NCBI GenBank assembly: GCA_964650485.1
Contig: CAZYTX010000034.1
Span: 1-36,782 of the forward strand
Reading direction: 5' to 3'
Origin: CAZYTX01 sp964650485
Lineage (GTDB): Bacteria; RBG-13-61-14; DATKZS01
DNA: 36,782 nucleotides
Shown here: positions 7,053-15,077 of the stretch, in pieces
How positions within the stretch are numbered: the first letter of the stretch is position 1
How the letters are laid out: each line of letters opens with the position of its first letter
Position numbers and translations under genes: made by a program
The notes under the pieces: model-generated
Databases searched by the model: none
Told to the model about the DNA's origin: nothing
What the model saw: the letters and a program-made list of their open reading frames with translations, nothing else

Positions 7053-8222
7053 TCAAAGAGGCCCCGCTGCTTCTGACGGCCGGACCGTCCATACCTGCAA
7101 CGTGAGCCCGGTTTTTTTACGATAGCCTTCCGAGACCTCGTCGCTTATGGCCTTTTCCATGTCCTTGTCCGCAAGGGCCAGCAGGCACCCTCCCCAGCCG
7201 GCGCCGCAGATTCTCACCCCGTAGATCCCGTCCATCCCCGAGACCATACCATGAAGCGCGTCCAGCTCGGGGGTCGAGTTCTCGTAGTCGTCCCTTGAAC
7301 TCAAGTAGCCGGCCTCCATTATCTCTCCCAGCTTTTCATAGTCGCCCGAGCGCATGGCCCGGGCCGCGTCCTTTACCCGGGCGTTCTCGGACACCACGTG
7401 CCTGGCCCTCCCGTAGAGCGGGTCACCGAGCTTTGTCTTCACGTTTTCCAGCTCTTCCATGCCCGCGTCACGGAGGGACCTTACATCCTCGTTCTCGGCT
7501 TTAAGTATCTTTACAGCCTCCTTGCACTCCTCCACCCTCTGGGCGTAATTCCCCGAGACCAGCTCGCGGCCCTGTCCGGAATCAATCACCAGTAGCTCCG
7601 CGCCCTCCAGCTTGAAGGGGACCTTCTGGAACTCGAGGCTCCTGCAATCCAGGAGCAGTGCATGTTCCCCGTCACCCATGATCACGGCGAACTGGTCCAT
7701 GATGCCGCAGGGCATGCCCACGAACACGTTCTCGGCCCTCCTTGCGAGGTGCACCTTCTCCCATGGCGGCAGCCCGGTCTCGAAAACTCCCAGCACGGCC
7801 TCGCAGGTCGCGGCCTCCAGTGCCGCGGAGCTGGAGAGGCTTGCGCCAATTGGCACGTTCCCGTGCACCACCATATCCAGGCCGGTCATTTGCACGCGCA
7901 GTTCAATCAGCTCCTTGATCACGCCTTTTGCGTAGTTTGCCCATCCGTGCTCGGGGTCGCACTTTATTTGGTCCAGGTTAATCCTCACCCCCACTTTCTG
8001 GTTTTGCGAGTAGAGGCTGGCCACTCCGGTGCTCGTTTTCCTTGCCGCGGCGATTACGTCTTTGTCCACGGTGGAAGCGAGTATGAACCCCTCGTTGTAG
8101 TCGGTGTGGGACCCCATGATGTCCACCCGGCCGGGCGCGCGGAAGAACTTTGCCTCCCCCCGGTCTCCGAAGCGCGAGTCAAGCTCTTGCTGCAGGGAGC
8201 TTATCCTTTCCGGGTCGCTCAT
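7053..8222 (-). CDS. Galactokinase-like GHMP sugar kinase with altered sugar-binding motif
   Basis: A 389-residue GHMP kinase close to GalK. It shows the N-terminal signature RAPGRVDIMGSHTDYN (residues 28-43), the ATP loop PIGASLSSSAA (124-134), PCGIMDQF with the catalytic Asp at 176, SRDDYENSTPELD, and GVRICGAGWGGC near the end. GalK phosphorylates alpha-galactose at C1. The usual motif is GEHTDYN; here Ser38 replaces the Glu that binds the sugar, so the substrate may not be plain galactose. The ATG at 8222 overlaps the stop of the radical SAM gene by 4 nt (ATGA), so the two are translationally coupled. There is no galT, galE or galM nearby. The kinase family is certain; the substrate is open. 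Confidence 0.85.
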   Translation of the reverse strand: MSDPERISSLQQELDSRFGDRGEAKFFRAPGRVDIMGSHTDYNEGFILASTVDKDVIAAARKTSTGVASLYSQNQKVGVRINLDQIKCDPEHGWANYAKGVIKELIELRVQMTGLDMVVHGNVPIGASLSSSAALEAATCEAVLGVFETGLPPWEKVHLARRAENVFVGMPCGIMDQFAVIMGDGEHALLLDCRSLEFQKVPFKLEGAELLVIDSGQGRELVSGNYAQRVEECKEAVKILKAENEDVRSLRDAGMEELENVKTKLGDPLYGRARHVVSENARVKDAARAMRSGDYEKLGEIMEAGYLSSRDDYENSTPELDALHGMVSGMDGIYGVRICGAGWGGCLLALADKDMEKAISDEVSEGYRKKTGLTLQVWTVRPSEAAGPL

Positions 8223-9646
8223 AATATCCTCGCCGCCAGGTTCATGGCTCTCCACCCCACGTGCATGACCTCTTCCAGGGGCCCCTGCATGGCCGTGCTC
8301 TCAAGCCTCCTCTGCAATGCCGGCCGTAAAGATGAGGGGATGAACCTGTTTTCCGCGCGCGGCCGGTTGTAGAGGAATGTGGTGAGCAGCTTCATCCTCC
8401 TTGCCCTGCGGTCCGCGTATCCAAGGAGCCGGTTGATCTCGGGCTGATAGTTTCCCCATTGCTCCAGGGTCCTGGGAGCGGTGTGTCCGAGCTCGATGCT
8501 CCTCTCCCAGAAGTCGGTGCCCGGGTATGCCCTGAAGATATTGACTATCATGTAGTGGAGCGGGTTGTTGCGGTATATCTCATCCATCAATGTAAAGGTG
8601 AGCCCGAGGTCATCATCGGTCTCGCCGGGCATGAAGAACATCCAGCTCGAGTTGGTAAGAATCCCCTTTTGCCCGCAGAGGGCGAGCCTTTCCAGGACCA
8701 GGTCCCGGGTGACCCTTTTCCTCATGAGATCGAGCATGCCATCGGACCCCGACTCGACCCCGAACCCCAGCCTCACGCACCCGGTCCTGTTTGCCCAGTC
8801 CAAAAAATCCTCGTTCGCCACGTTTATATGCGCAGGGCACTGCCACCTTATGTCCATGCTTTCAATCAGGCTCTTTGCTTTTTTGACGTTGCCGAAGGGG
8901 TTATCACAGGTCAGTTGCACCATGTTAACGCGGTGCTCCTTTTTCAGAAACCCGACCAGGTCCTTCAAGTATTCGGGGCTGTGTGCGCGCCAGAGGTTTC
9001 CCATGACGGAGTTGTAACAGAAGGCGCAGTTCAATGGACAGCCGCGCGAGAATGGTATTTTTGCGAGCCTCACCTTTCCTTTGTGGTACTTTACAATGTA
9101 GTCTTCCCAGTCAAGCAGGTCGTAGCCGAAGCGGTAGTTGTCAATATCTTTTTTCGGCTCAGAGGGAGGGTTTAAAATGATCTCCTCTCCCCGGCGATAG
9201 CCCACGCCCGGTACCCCCGCCGGCTCGGAGCCGTCTTCAATGACCCGGGCCAGCTCGACCGCCGGCCTCTCGCCCTCGCCAACCACCACGTAGTCCACAA
9301 GCCCGGACTCCAGTGGCGCCCGTGGAAGGCATGTTGAAAATGTCCCGCCCCAGACAACCTTAACACCCTCCTGGTTAAGCCACCTGGATATCTCGATGTC
9401 GTAGCGGAGCAGGGGGGAGACGAAGTTTGAAAAGCCCACGAAAAGGGGCCTCTCTTCCCTCACCGCCTCGCGGACCCTCTTGTGTCTCTCTCCCCTGAGG
9501 TGCAGGAGCCTCACCCGGTATCCCGCGTCCCTGAGCGCCTGGGCCACGTACAGGATGCCCATGGGGGGAGGCTCCAGGGCCTGGGCCCCCCTGTTAAGAT
9601 GTCCCTGGGTGACAAGATAGACGGGCTTGTTATTTAACCCGGGCAT
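8219..9646 (-). CDS. B12-binding-domain radical SAM enzyme
   Basis: A 475-residue protein. The N-terminal half (about 8-140) has the Rossmann-like pattern of a cobalamin-binding domain, with PPPMGILYVAQAL, VGFSNFV and DYVVVGEGE, as in BchE/MiaB-like B12 radical SAM proteins. The [4Fe-4S] motif is RGCPLNCAFCYN with Cys203, Cys207 and Cys210 (C-x3-C-x2-C), followed by GVESGSDG and FMPGETDDD. The start is the ATG at 9646, 2 nt after the sulfotransferase stop; the open frame extends further upstream but lies inside that gene. Enzymes of this class do methylations or other radical chemistry on lipids, peptides and polyketides. The substrate here is unknown. The gene is coupled to the galK-like gene. 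Confidence 0.88.
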   Translation of the reverse strand: MPGLNNKPVYLVTQGHLNRGAQALEPPPMGILYVAQALRDAGYRVRLLHLRGERHKRVREAVREERPLFVGFSNFVSPLLRYDIEISRWLNQEGVKVVWGGTFSTCLPRAPLESGLVDYVVVGEGERPAVELARVIEDGSEPAGVPGVGYRRGEEIILNPPSEPKKDIDNYRFGYDLLDWEDYIVKYHKGKVRLAKIPFSRGCPLNCAFCYNSVMGNLWRAHSPEYLKDLVGFLKKEHRVNMVQLTCDNPFGNVKKAKSLIESMDIRWQCPAHINVANEDFLDWANRTGCVRLGFGVESGSDGMLDLMRKRVTRDLVLERLALCGQKGILTNSSWMFFMPGETDDDLGLTFTLMDEIYRNNPLHYMIVNIFRAYPGTDFWERSIELGHTAPRTLEQWGNYQPEINRLLGYADRRARRMKLLTTFLYNRPRAENRFIPSSLRPALQRRLESTAMQGPLEEVMHVGWRAMNLAARIL

Positions 9647-9648
9647 TT

Positions 9649-10587
9649 TCAGCCGGCTTCCTTCTGCTCCGCTCCGGAGTGGCGCTCCGCAAAATCGTCC
9701 GCACACCAATGGGTCAGGTCCCTGCCCAGCAGCCCGCTCAGTCTCTCCACGTCTCTTGCAAACTCTTTGTGCAGGCTTTTCCTGAGCCCGGGGTCCATTG
9801 TTTTCCTCCGTGTTCTTTTTATGTTTGCCCTTCTTAGTATCCTGCCGGCCGGGAAGCCCCCGGGAACCAGCAATCTTCTCAGACCGAGCAGGGGTTGCGG
9901 GGGCCTTGACAGCAAGCGTTGCAGCCATTGTATTCTGGCCTCTTCGTGCCTGTTGATCTTGTTGAAACCGGGTGGGAGGAAATCGGGCTCGACCTCTAGA
10001 AACTCGAGGGTCTTTCGGTAGGCGGAGCCAATGTCATCCAAGAGATCGTCATAAATTACGAGGTGCACTTTATCCGGGCCGAACACCTCTTGATACTTTT
10101 GAACATAAGCGGTGTATTTTCCGTGTTCCAGGTAGAACCAGGGACAGAGGGGATAAGTCCCGTCCGGCAGCTTTAGCTCCTGCTTGCGTCTTGGCTCGGC
10201 CTCGAGCGCCAGTCTGAAATCGCTTATATTTTCATCTCCGGTCATTAAGAGCTTGTTGTGCAAGGAATAGATCATATCCACGGGGTTCCGGAGCATTATG
10301 ATGATACGGGCCCCGGGGTTGAACCTCTTTATCTTGTGGGGGGCCTTGTTGGAGTAAAGGTACCAGCACGAGGCCTCTCCTATCCGCTTCTGGCCTTTTA
10401 CATTGTCAAAGAGCGCCAGGTACACGTCCCGGTCCAGGAATGGGTTTTTGTAATTGAGACCGGAGTCAAAATGGTGCGAGTCCTTCTTTTCCGGCATGTA
10501 TATTTGAGGATGTTGCTTCAGGTAGTGATGCCAGGCGGTGGTGCCGCATCTTGGCGCGCCAACGATGAAGAAGTCAGGTACGGTCAT
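9649..10587 (-). CDS. PAPS-dependent sulfotransferase
   Basis: A 312-residue protein with the two PAPS-binding elements: a 5'-phosphosulfate loop GAPRCGTTAW at residues 10-19, and a 3'-phosphate motif with Arg100 and Ser108 in MLRNPVDMIYSLH. The pattern resembles heparan-sulfate-type carbohydrate sulfotransferases (Sulfotransfer_1), which move sulfate from PAPS to a hydroxyl or amine. There is no signal peptide, so it acts in the cytoplasm. The ATG at 10587 has GGAGGG 9 nt upstream. It sits 37 nt after the McjB-like gene and 2 nt before the radical SAM gene. A sulfated glycan, or a tyrosine-like residue of a protein, are both possible acceptors. Confidence 0.9.
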   Translation of the reverse strand: MTVPDFFIVGAPRCGTTAWHHYLKQHPQIYMPEKKDSHHFDSGLNYKNPFLDRDVYLALFDNVKGQKRIGEASCWYLYSNKAPHKIKRFNPGARIIIMLRNPVDMIYSLHNKLLMTGDENISDFRLALEAEPRRKQELKLPDGTYPLCPWFYLEHGKYTAYVQKYQEVFGPDKVHLVIYDDLLDDIGSAYRKTLEFLEVEPDFLPPGFNKINRHEEARIQWLQRLLSRPPQPLLGLRRLLVPGGFPAGRILRRANIKRTRRKTMDPGLRKSLHKEFARDVERLSGLLGRDLTHWCADDFAERHSGAEQKEAG

Positions 10588-10624
10588 TTATTTGTTCCCT
10601 CCGCCACTATAATCAACAACCGCT

Positions 10625-11113
10625 TTATGTTTTATGCGCATACCCTTCTTGTCCAGCCTGAGGAGGATATCGGAAGGTGACCTTGTATCCGATGTCAGCC
10701 ATGGGGTCGCGGAACCGCTCTTTGTTGACCTCGATCCAGGCGTGTCCGGAGAGCTCATCCCCCTCGTTCCTGACGCCCAGGCAGAAGCACGCGGGCACGC
10801 CCTCTTTCCTCAGTATGCGGTACTGGACCAAAGACCTCCACAGGCACCTTCCCCTGTGGTTCTCGTGGTTGGTCCGGATCACCGCGCCCACGTAGAAGCA
10901 CACACGCTCCGCGTCCTGGTAAAGCCCCGGGTCCAGTTCTCTGGCAGGCACGCCGGGTGTGAGGATATGCATGAGCCTGGGAAGCGAGGCCATCCTGTAC
11001 AGGGCCGGCGTGATCAAGGCCCAGAATACCACCGCAGGGGCCCGCCGAAGAAACCCGAAAGACATGAGAGTCCTTTTTGAAAATTCCGGTTCCTGTTTTT
11101 CTCCCTGACTCAT
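10625..11113 (-). CDS. McjB-like transglutaminase-fold protein (lasso peptide B2 family)
   Basis: A 162-residue protein whose C-terminal two-thirds matches the Transglut_core3/McjB domain: RCLWRSLVQYRILRKEG with Cys90, a GVR strand, GHAWIEV with His124, and RDPMAD with Asp136. These give the expected Cys-His-Asp triad. In lasso peptide pathways such proteins cleave the leader from the precursor. Here there is no McjC-like cyclase, no PqqD-like recognition domain and no obvious precursor peptide in the cluster. The ATG at 11113 overlaps the lipoprotein stop by 4 nt (ATGA). A hydrophobic stretch near residues 26-40 precedes the domain. The fold call is good; a peptidase role is inference. Confidence 0.82.
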   Translation of the reverse strand: MSQGEKQEPEFSKRTLMSFGFLRRAPAVVFWALITPALYRMASLPRLMHILTPGVPARELDPGLYQDAERVCFYVGAVIRTNHENHRGRCLWRSLVQYRILRKEGVPACFCLGVRNEGDELSGHAWIEVNKERFRDPMADIGYKVTFRYPPQAGQEGYAHKT

Positions 11114-14053
11114 GGCATGAACCTGAAATAGTCGGGTTCAATCTTTCTGAAGTGGGCCGGCATCCTGTTAGCGTAGTTATCGCTCAGGAAGTTAATCCTC
11201 CCTGAAGCGGGGCTGTAGTTGTCGAGCTTGACGTATTGCAGGTAAGCCTTGGGTTCATACTTGAATATCTTGTCGAACCACAGCTCGTCACCCGAGGTGT
11301 TGAAACGCGGGAACAGTGCCTTGTTGTTTCCAGTGGTGGGCACCGCACCGGTGATTTCGGGGACAAAGGGGAAGGTGGAAGAGTCCAGCACTTCCTGGAA
11401 ATCAACGATTGCCAAGCCCAGAAATTCCCTGACCCACCCCTTGCCGGGCTCCTTCTTGAAGTATGCCAGGTGCATGACCGCATGCCTCGAGTCCGGGGCC
11501 CATCGCCAGTAGTCAAAGTAGTTCAAAAGGTGCTTGACCCCGGCCTTATCCTGTATGAACTTCTGTTGCAGGAACAGCTTCTTGGGACCGAGCGAGCTCC
11601 CGGTCAGGGGGTCCACCTCGCTGTAGGTCTTTATTATCCTGTCCCCGTCCGGGGTATGGACCTTTGCTTCCATGACCATGTATTTCCCGTCCGGCGACCA
11701 CTGCGGCCTGTACACCTCGTCCTTGAGGTATCCCGTTCCCTTGATAACCACCTTCTGCTCGCCGGTCCTCAAGTCCGCCACGCATACACTGGCGCTTTGG
11801 GTGTAACATGGCTGACAGGCATAAGCCAGCATGTCACCGGTGGGCCCGAAGGAAGGGGTGTTAGCAAAGTTGTTATTGTGCGAGATCATCCTCAGGTTGG
11901 AGCCGTCGGGATGGATTATGTAGACCTGGGGCTGGCTGGATACGGTTGATCCGCAGCTTATGGTGGTGGTCCGCTCGAATGCGATCCATTCCCCGCCCGG
12001 CGACCAGACCGGGCTTATGGTGGAAAAAGGGGATCCATGGCTCACCTGGAAGATTTCCCCGGCGTCAGGGGTTATGGTGAAGACCTCGCGGGGCTTTGAA
12101 GTATCGCCGCGGTCGGAGATGAACGCCACCCTGTTCTCCACGGTCATGAAATCGAGATAAGCCTCGAAGATCAAGGTGTTCCGTACCTTGAACTCGAGGG
12201 TGAAGTAAGCGCTCTCGCCGGGCTCCAGCGGGCCGACCACGAAGATGTTGAGGCCCTTGTCGTTTACCAGACGCGGCTCTGTGGAAAGCCACGCCCCGCT
12301 GTCGGTGGAAAGGCTTAGCCAGAGCCTCTTTATGGTGCCGGGCGAGTTGTTTTCGAGCCGAAAAGCTGCCGCGCCCCCGTCCTCGCTTATCGAAAGCAGC
12401 TCGAGCTCGAGCATGTGGTTCGCTCTATACGCGGTGACTCCGGGGTAATTAATCCTCCAGCCGGGCATGCCTCCGCCGCCTTCCAGCGTACCCACGTGGA
12501 CGCCGGAAGAGGTCCGCAGCACCCTCAGCACGAACGTATTCAAGAGCTCGTCCACCTGCCCGTCGCAGTTGTTGTCCACGCCGTCTCCGCCGATCTCGGC
12601 CGCCGCCGGGTTAATAGAGGGATCATCATCAGCGCAGTCGGCCACGGTGCCGCACCCGCTCTCCAAATAGAAGCCGTCGCCGTCGCCGTCAATGCAGGTC
12701 CCGCACCCCTCGTCCACCTCTCCGTCGCAGTCGTTGTCCAGGCCGTCCCCGCAGACCTCGGGCGCGCCCGGGTGCACCGAGGGATCATGGTCGTCGCAGT
12801 CCTCTATCGTCCCGCAGCCGGGCTCCAGGTAATAGCCGTCGCCGTCGCCGTCGGTGCAGGTCCCGCACCCCTCGTCCACCTCCCCGTCGCAGTCGTTGTC
12901 CAGGCCGTCCCCGCAGACCTCGGGCGCGCCCGGGTGCANNNNNNNNNNNNNNNNNNNNNNNNNNNNNNNNNNNNNNNNNNNNNNNNNNNNNNNNNNNNNN
13001 NNNNNNNNNNNNNNNNNNNNNNNNNNNNNNNNNNNNNNCGTCGCAGTCGTTGTCCAGGCCGTCCCCGCAGACCTCGGGCGCGCCCGGGTGCACGGACGGG
13101 TCCTGGTCATTGCAATCCGCGGCAGTGCCGCAGCCATGCTCCAGGTAATAGCCGTCGCCGTCACCGTCGGTGCAGGGAGTGCTTCGGGACGCGTCCCACC
13201 AAAGGTCATAGGTGTTGCCGGTCCCTTCCACAGGATAGACCCGTATGAAGTAAAAACCCGGAGAGGCCACCAAATAGTGTATATGTTCGTTATCCGTCAG
13301 GGAGGCCGAGCAATCTAGCACGTTTGCCGATGCGTCGAGCAGGCAGACGTCAATGTTGCCCTGGGCGTGGGAAAAGACCAGGTTAACCACCACGCTGGTG
13401 TCGCCGTCTCTCGCTCGTATCACGTAGAAATCGTCGTCGTTTGCGAACAACCCTCCATTGACGGTGCTTATCCAGGTCCTGTCATGCCGGGTTATATCAC
13501 AGGCCTGGAAAATCTTGTTGTTCGGCTCACAGTCCTCGTCCTCCGGCCACTCTTCCGCAGCCTCCAGGAAATCCAGGTATATGCTGTACCCCTCCGGGTT
13601 TATAAGGTCCAGGTCGAGCGATACCAGCTCGCGACCGGAAGGGCCGAGCCTCCCTATCTCGAACATGTAGGCCCCCGCCATGTTCTTCATGCGCGAGTCG
13701 GTCACGAGCCGTGCGCCTTCATTCACCTTTATCTTCATCCACAGCGGCTCCAAGGGTCTCGCAGCCGTATTTTTCGCAAAGAAGGTGACCACCGACCCGT
13801 CGTCGCTCACCACCAGCTCCTGTATCCGGATCATGTGGTTCGCCCGGTAAAAGCTCATGCCCAGCTCGGAGACCTGCCACCCCGCTCCCCGCTCCGCTCC
13901 TGAAAGCGAGGCATGGTAAGACGAGGCCCCCCTGCTTATGGATATGAGGTAACGGGCCTCCCCTTCCTCCCCGGGGTTCTGGGAACCGCAGCCCATGAGC
14001 AGGAACGATACAAGCAGGCCGATAAAAATCACTCTCATCGCTTCAGCATTCAT
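11110..14053 (-). CDS. Large lipoprotein: PPC domain, MopE-type metal-binding repeats, TolB-like propeller (contains assembly gap)
   Basis: The start ATG at 14053 has GGAGGG 7 nt upstream. A signal peptide ends in LLMGC, giving a lipid-modified Cys22. In order come a beta domain (about 30-150), a PPC-like domain beginning DCEPNNKI, at least three 54-residue MopE-type repeats (DGDGDGYY..., CGDGLDNDCDGEVDEG), a second copy of the first beta domain, and PD40/TolB-like propeller repeats (SPVWSPGGEWIAF and others). The 100 N at 12939-13038 break the frame, but 54 identical bases flank the gap. Collapsing them removes 154 nt and gives one open frame of 929 residues. MopE repeats are known as putative copper/metal binding. 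The protein should sit on a membrane surface, and its partner in the operon is the McjB-like gene. Confidence 0.82.
12540..13174 (-). repeat. 162-bp tandem repeats encoding MopE-type metal-binding units
   Basis: Units start at about 13174, 12858 and 12696 in transcription direction, with a 162-bp period between the second and third. Each encodes about 54 residues: an acidic DGDGDG start, four or five Cys, and an NDCDGEVDE end. The third unit is the most divergent and has lost one Cys (EIGGDG instead of EVCGDG). The scaffold gap falls inside the array, so the true number of units is uncertain. Confidence 0.9.
12939..13038. other. Assembly gap of 100 N
   Basis: Exactly 100 unknown bases. The 54 bases left of it (12885-12938) equal the 54 bases right of it (13039-13092), so the two contig ends probably overlap within the tandem repeat. 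The gap length carries no information. Confidence 0.97.
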
Positions 14054-14078
14054 TGCCGGTCCCTCCAGTGGCGTCGGG

Positions 14079-15077
14079 TTATTTCCAGGGGCTCTCGCAA
14101 TATTGTAGCCAATCCAGCTTCCCGAAGTAACGGGCGCACGCTATACACTGGAAATGGTCCGCTTCGGGAATGTCATCCTTTGCCATCCTTTGCAGCCTGT
14201 CAGTCTGAAACCCGTGAATAACTTTTATAAGGTCCGCGTGGGCCTCGCACAGTGTGGTGTTTGCAAGGTCCGCGATAACGTCCCCCTCGACTCTCTCCGG
14301 GTCCCTGCCGCGGATGCCGGGCAGCAGGCAGCACAGGCAGAGCCGGCCTTTTGCGTCTATGTAGAGGTTCGACATGTCCAGGTATATACACGAGTGGAAC
14401 TTGAGCGGCGAGTATGCGGGAGCGGTCATAACCACGGGCGTTTTAAGCTCCTGCGCCATGCGGAGCACCGCCGACTCCGCGGTCCGCCATTCAGAAGGCC
14501 CCAGCACCAGGCCCGCTTCCACGTTGTCCGGGGTGGGGAAAACGTGACTCACCTCTATGCGCGCGGGCTTCAAATGGGAAAGCTCCAGGAGCGAGCGCTC
14601 CAGCACCTGGCAGTTGTGCCCGCCGATGGTGAACTTTATGTAAACCGGTATGCCGGCCTCCCTGAGCAGCACCATGGACCTTATGACCTTGCGGTAAACA
14701 CCCTTTCCTCTCACCTGGTCGTGGGCCGACTCGTCCGCACCGTCCAGGCTGAGGGCAACGTAATCCAGCTTCCTCTTCACCCCGGGGTGCTTGAAGACTT
14801 CCATGAACCTGGGGACCAGCAGACCGTTTGTGACCATGGAGAATTGGAAGTCGTGGTCCCCAAGAAACTGCAACAGCTCCTCGAAGCGCGGATACAAGAG
14901 CGGCTCACCCCCGGTGAAAGTGGTCTCCCGGATGCCGTAGCGGTCCCCGGCCTCGGAAAGCACCCTCTTTATCAGATCGAGAGGCAGATCGCGCTCCTCT
15001 CCCTGCTCGCGCATGCAGTGCTTGCAGTCGAGGTTGCAGCGGGAGGTCAGCTCGAAGTCAACTCTTCTCAAGGTCAT
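14079..15077 (-). CDS. Radical SAM enzyme with Cys-rich C-terminal extension
   Basis: A 332-residue protein with the canonical cluster motif TSRCNLDCKHC (Cys14, Cys18, Cys21), TFTGGEPLLYPRF for SAM binding, and LDYVALSLDGADES. The C-terminal part holds further cysteines (LCLCCLLPG and FQCIACARYFG), as in SPASM or twitch extensions that bind auxiliary iron-sulfur clusters. Such enzymes commonly modify peptides or small metabolites. The ATG at 15077 overlaps the stop of the HprK-like gene by 4 nt, with AAGGG upstream. The lipoprotein gene follows after 25 nt. The substrate is unknown. Confidence 0.9.
   Translation of the reverse strand: MTLRRVDFELTSRCNLDCKHCMREQGEERDLPLDLIKRVLSEAGDRYGIRETTFTGGEPLLYPRFEELLQFLGDHDFQFSMVTNGLLVPRFMEVFKHPGVKRKLDYVALSLDGADESAHDQVRGKGVYRKVIRSMVLLREAGIPVYIKFTIGGHNCQVLERSLLELSHLKPARIEVSHVFPTPDNVEAGLVLGPSEWRTAESAVLRMAQELKTPVVMTAPAYSPLKFHSCIYLDMSNLYIDAKGRLCLCCLLPGIRGRDPERVEGDVIADLANTTLCEAHADLIKVIHGFQTDRLQRMAKDDIPEADHFQCIACARYFGKLDWLQYCESPWK

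Noticed and set aside
7053..8222. Leloir galactose-utilisation gene
   Set aside because: No galT, galE, galM or sugar transporter lies nearby, and the sugar-binding Glu is replaced.
8219..9928. Longer N-terminus for the B12 radical SAM protein
   Set aside because: The extra 94 residues lie within the sulfotransferase gene and are low in protein-like character. The ATG at 9646 starts directly before the conserved domain.
12540..13174. Tandem repeats as a CRISPR array or minisatellite
   Set aside because: The period is 162 bp, the units are in frame and encode Cys- and Asp-rich protein repeats, and there are no spacers.
11110..14053. Two separate genes on either side of the N run
   Set aside because: The right-hand part has no start signal. 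Identical 54-mers flank the gap, and collapsing them restores one frame.
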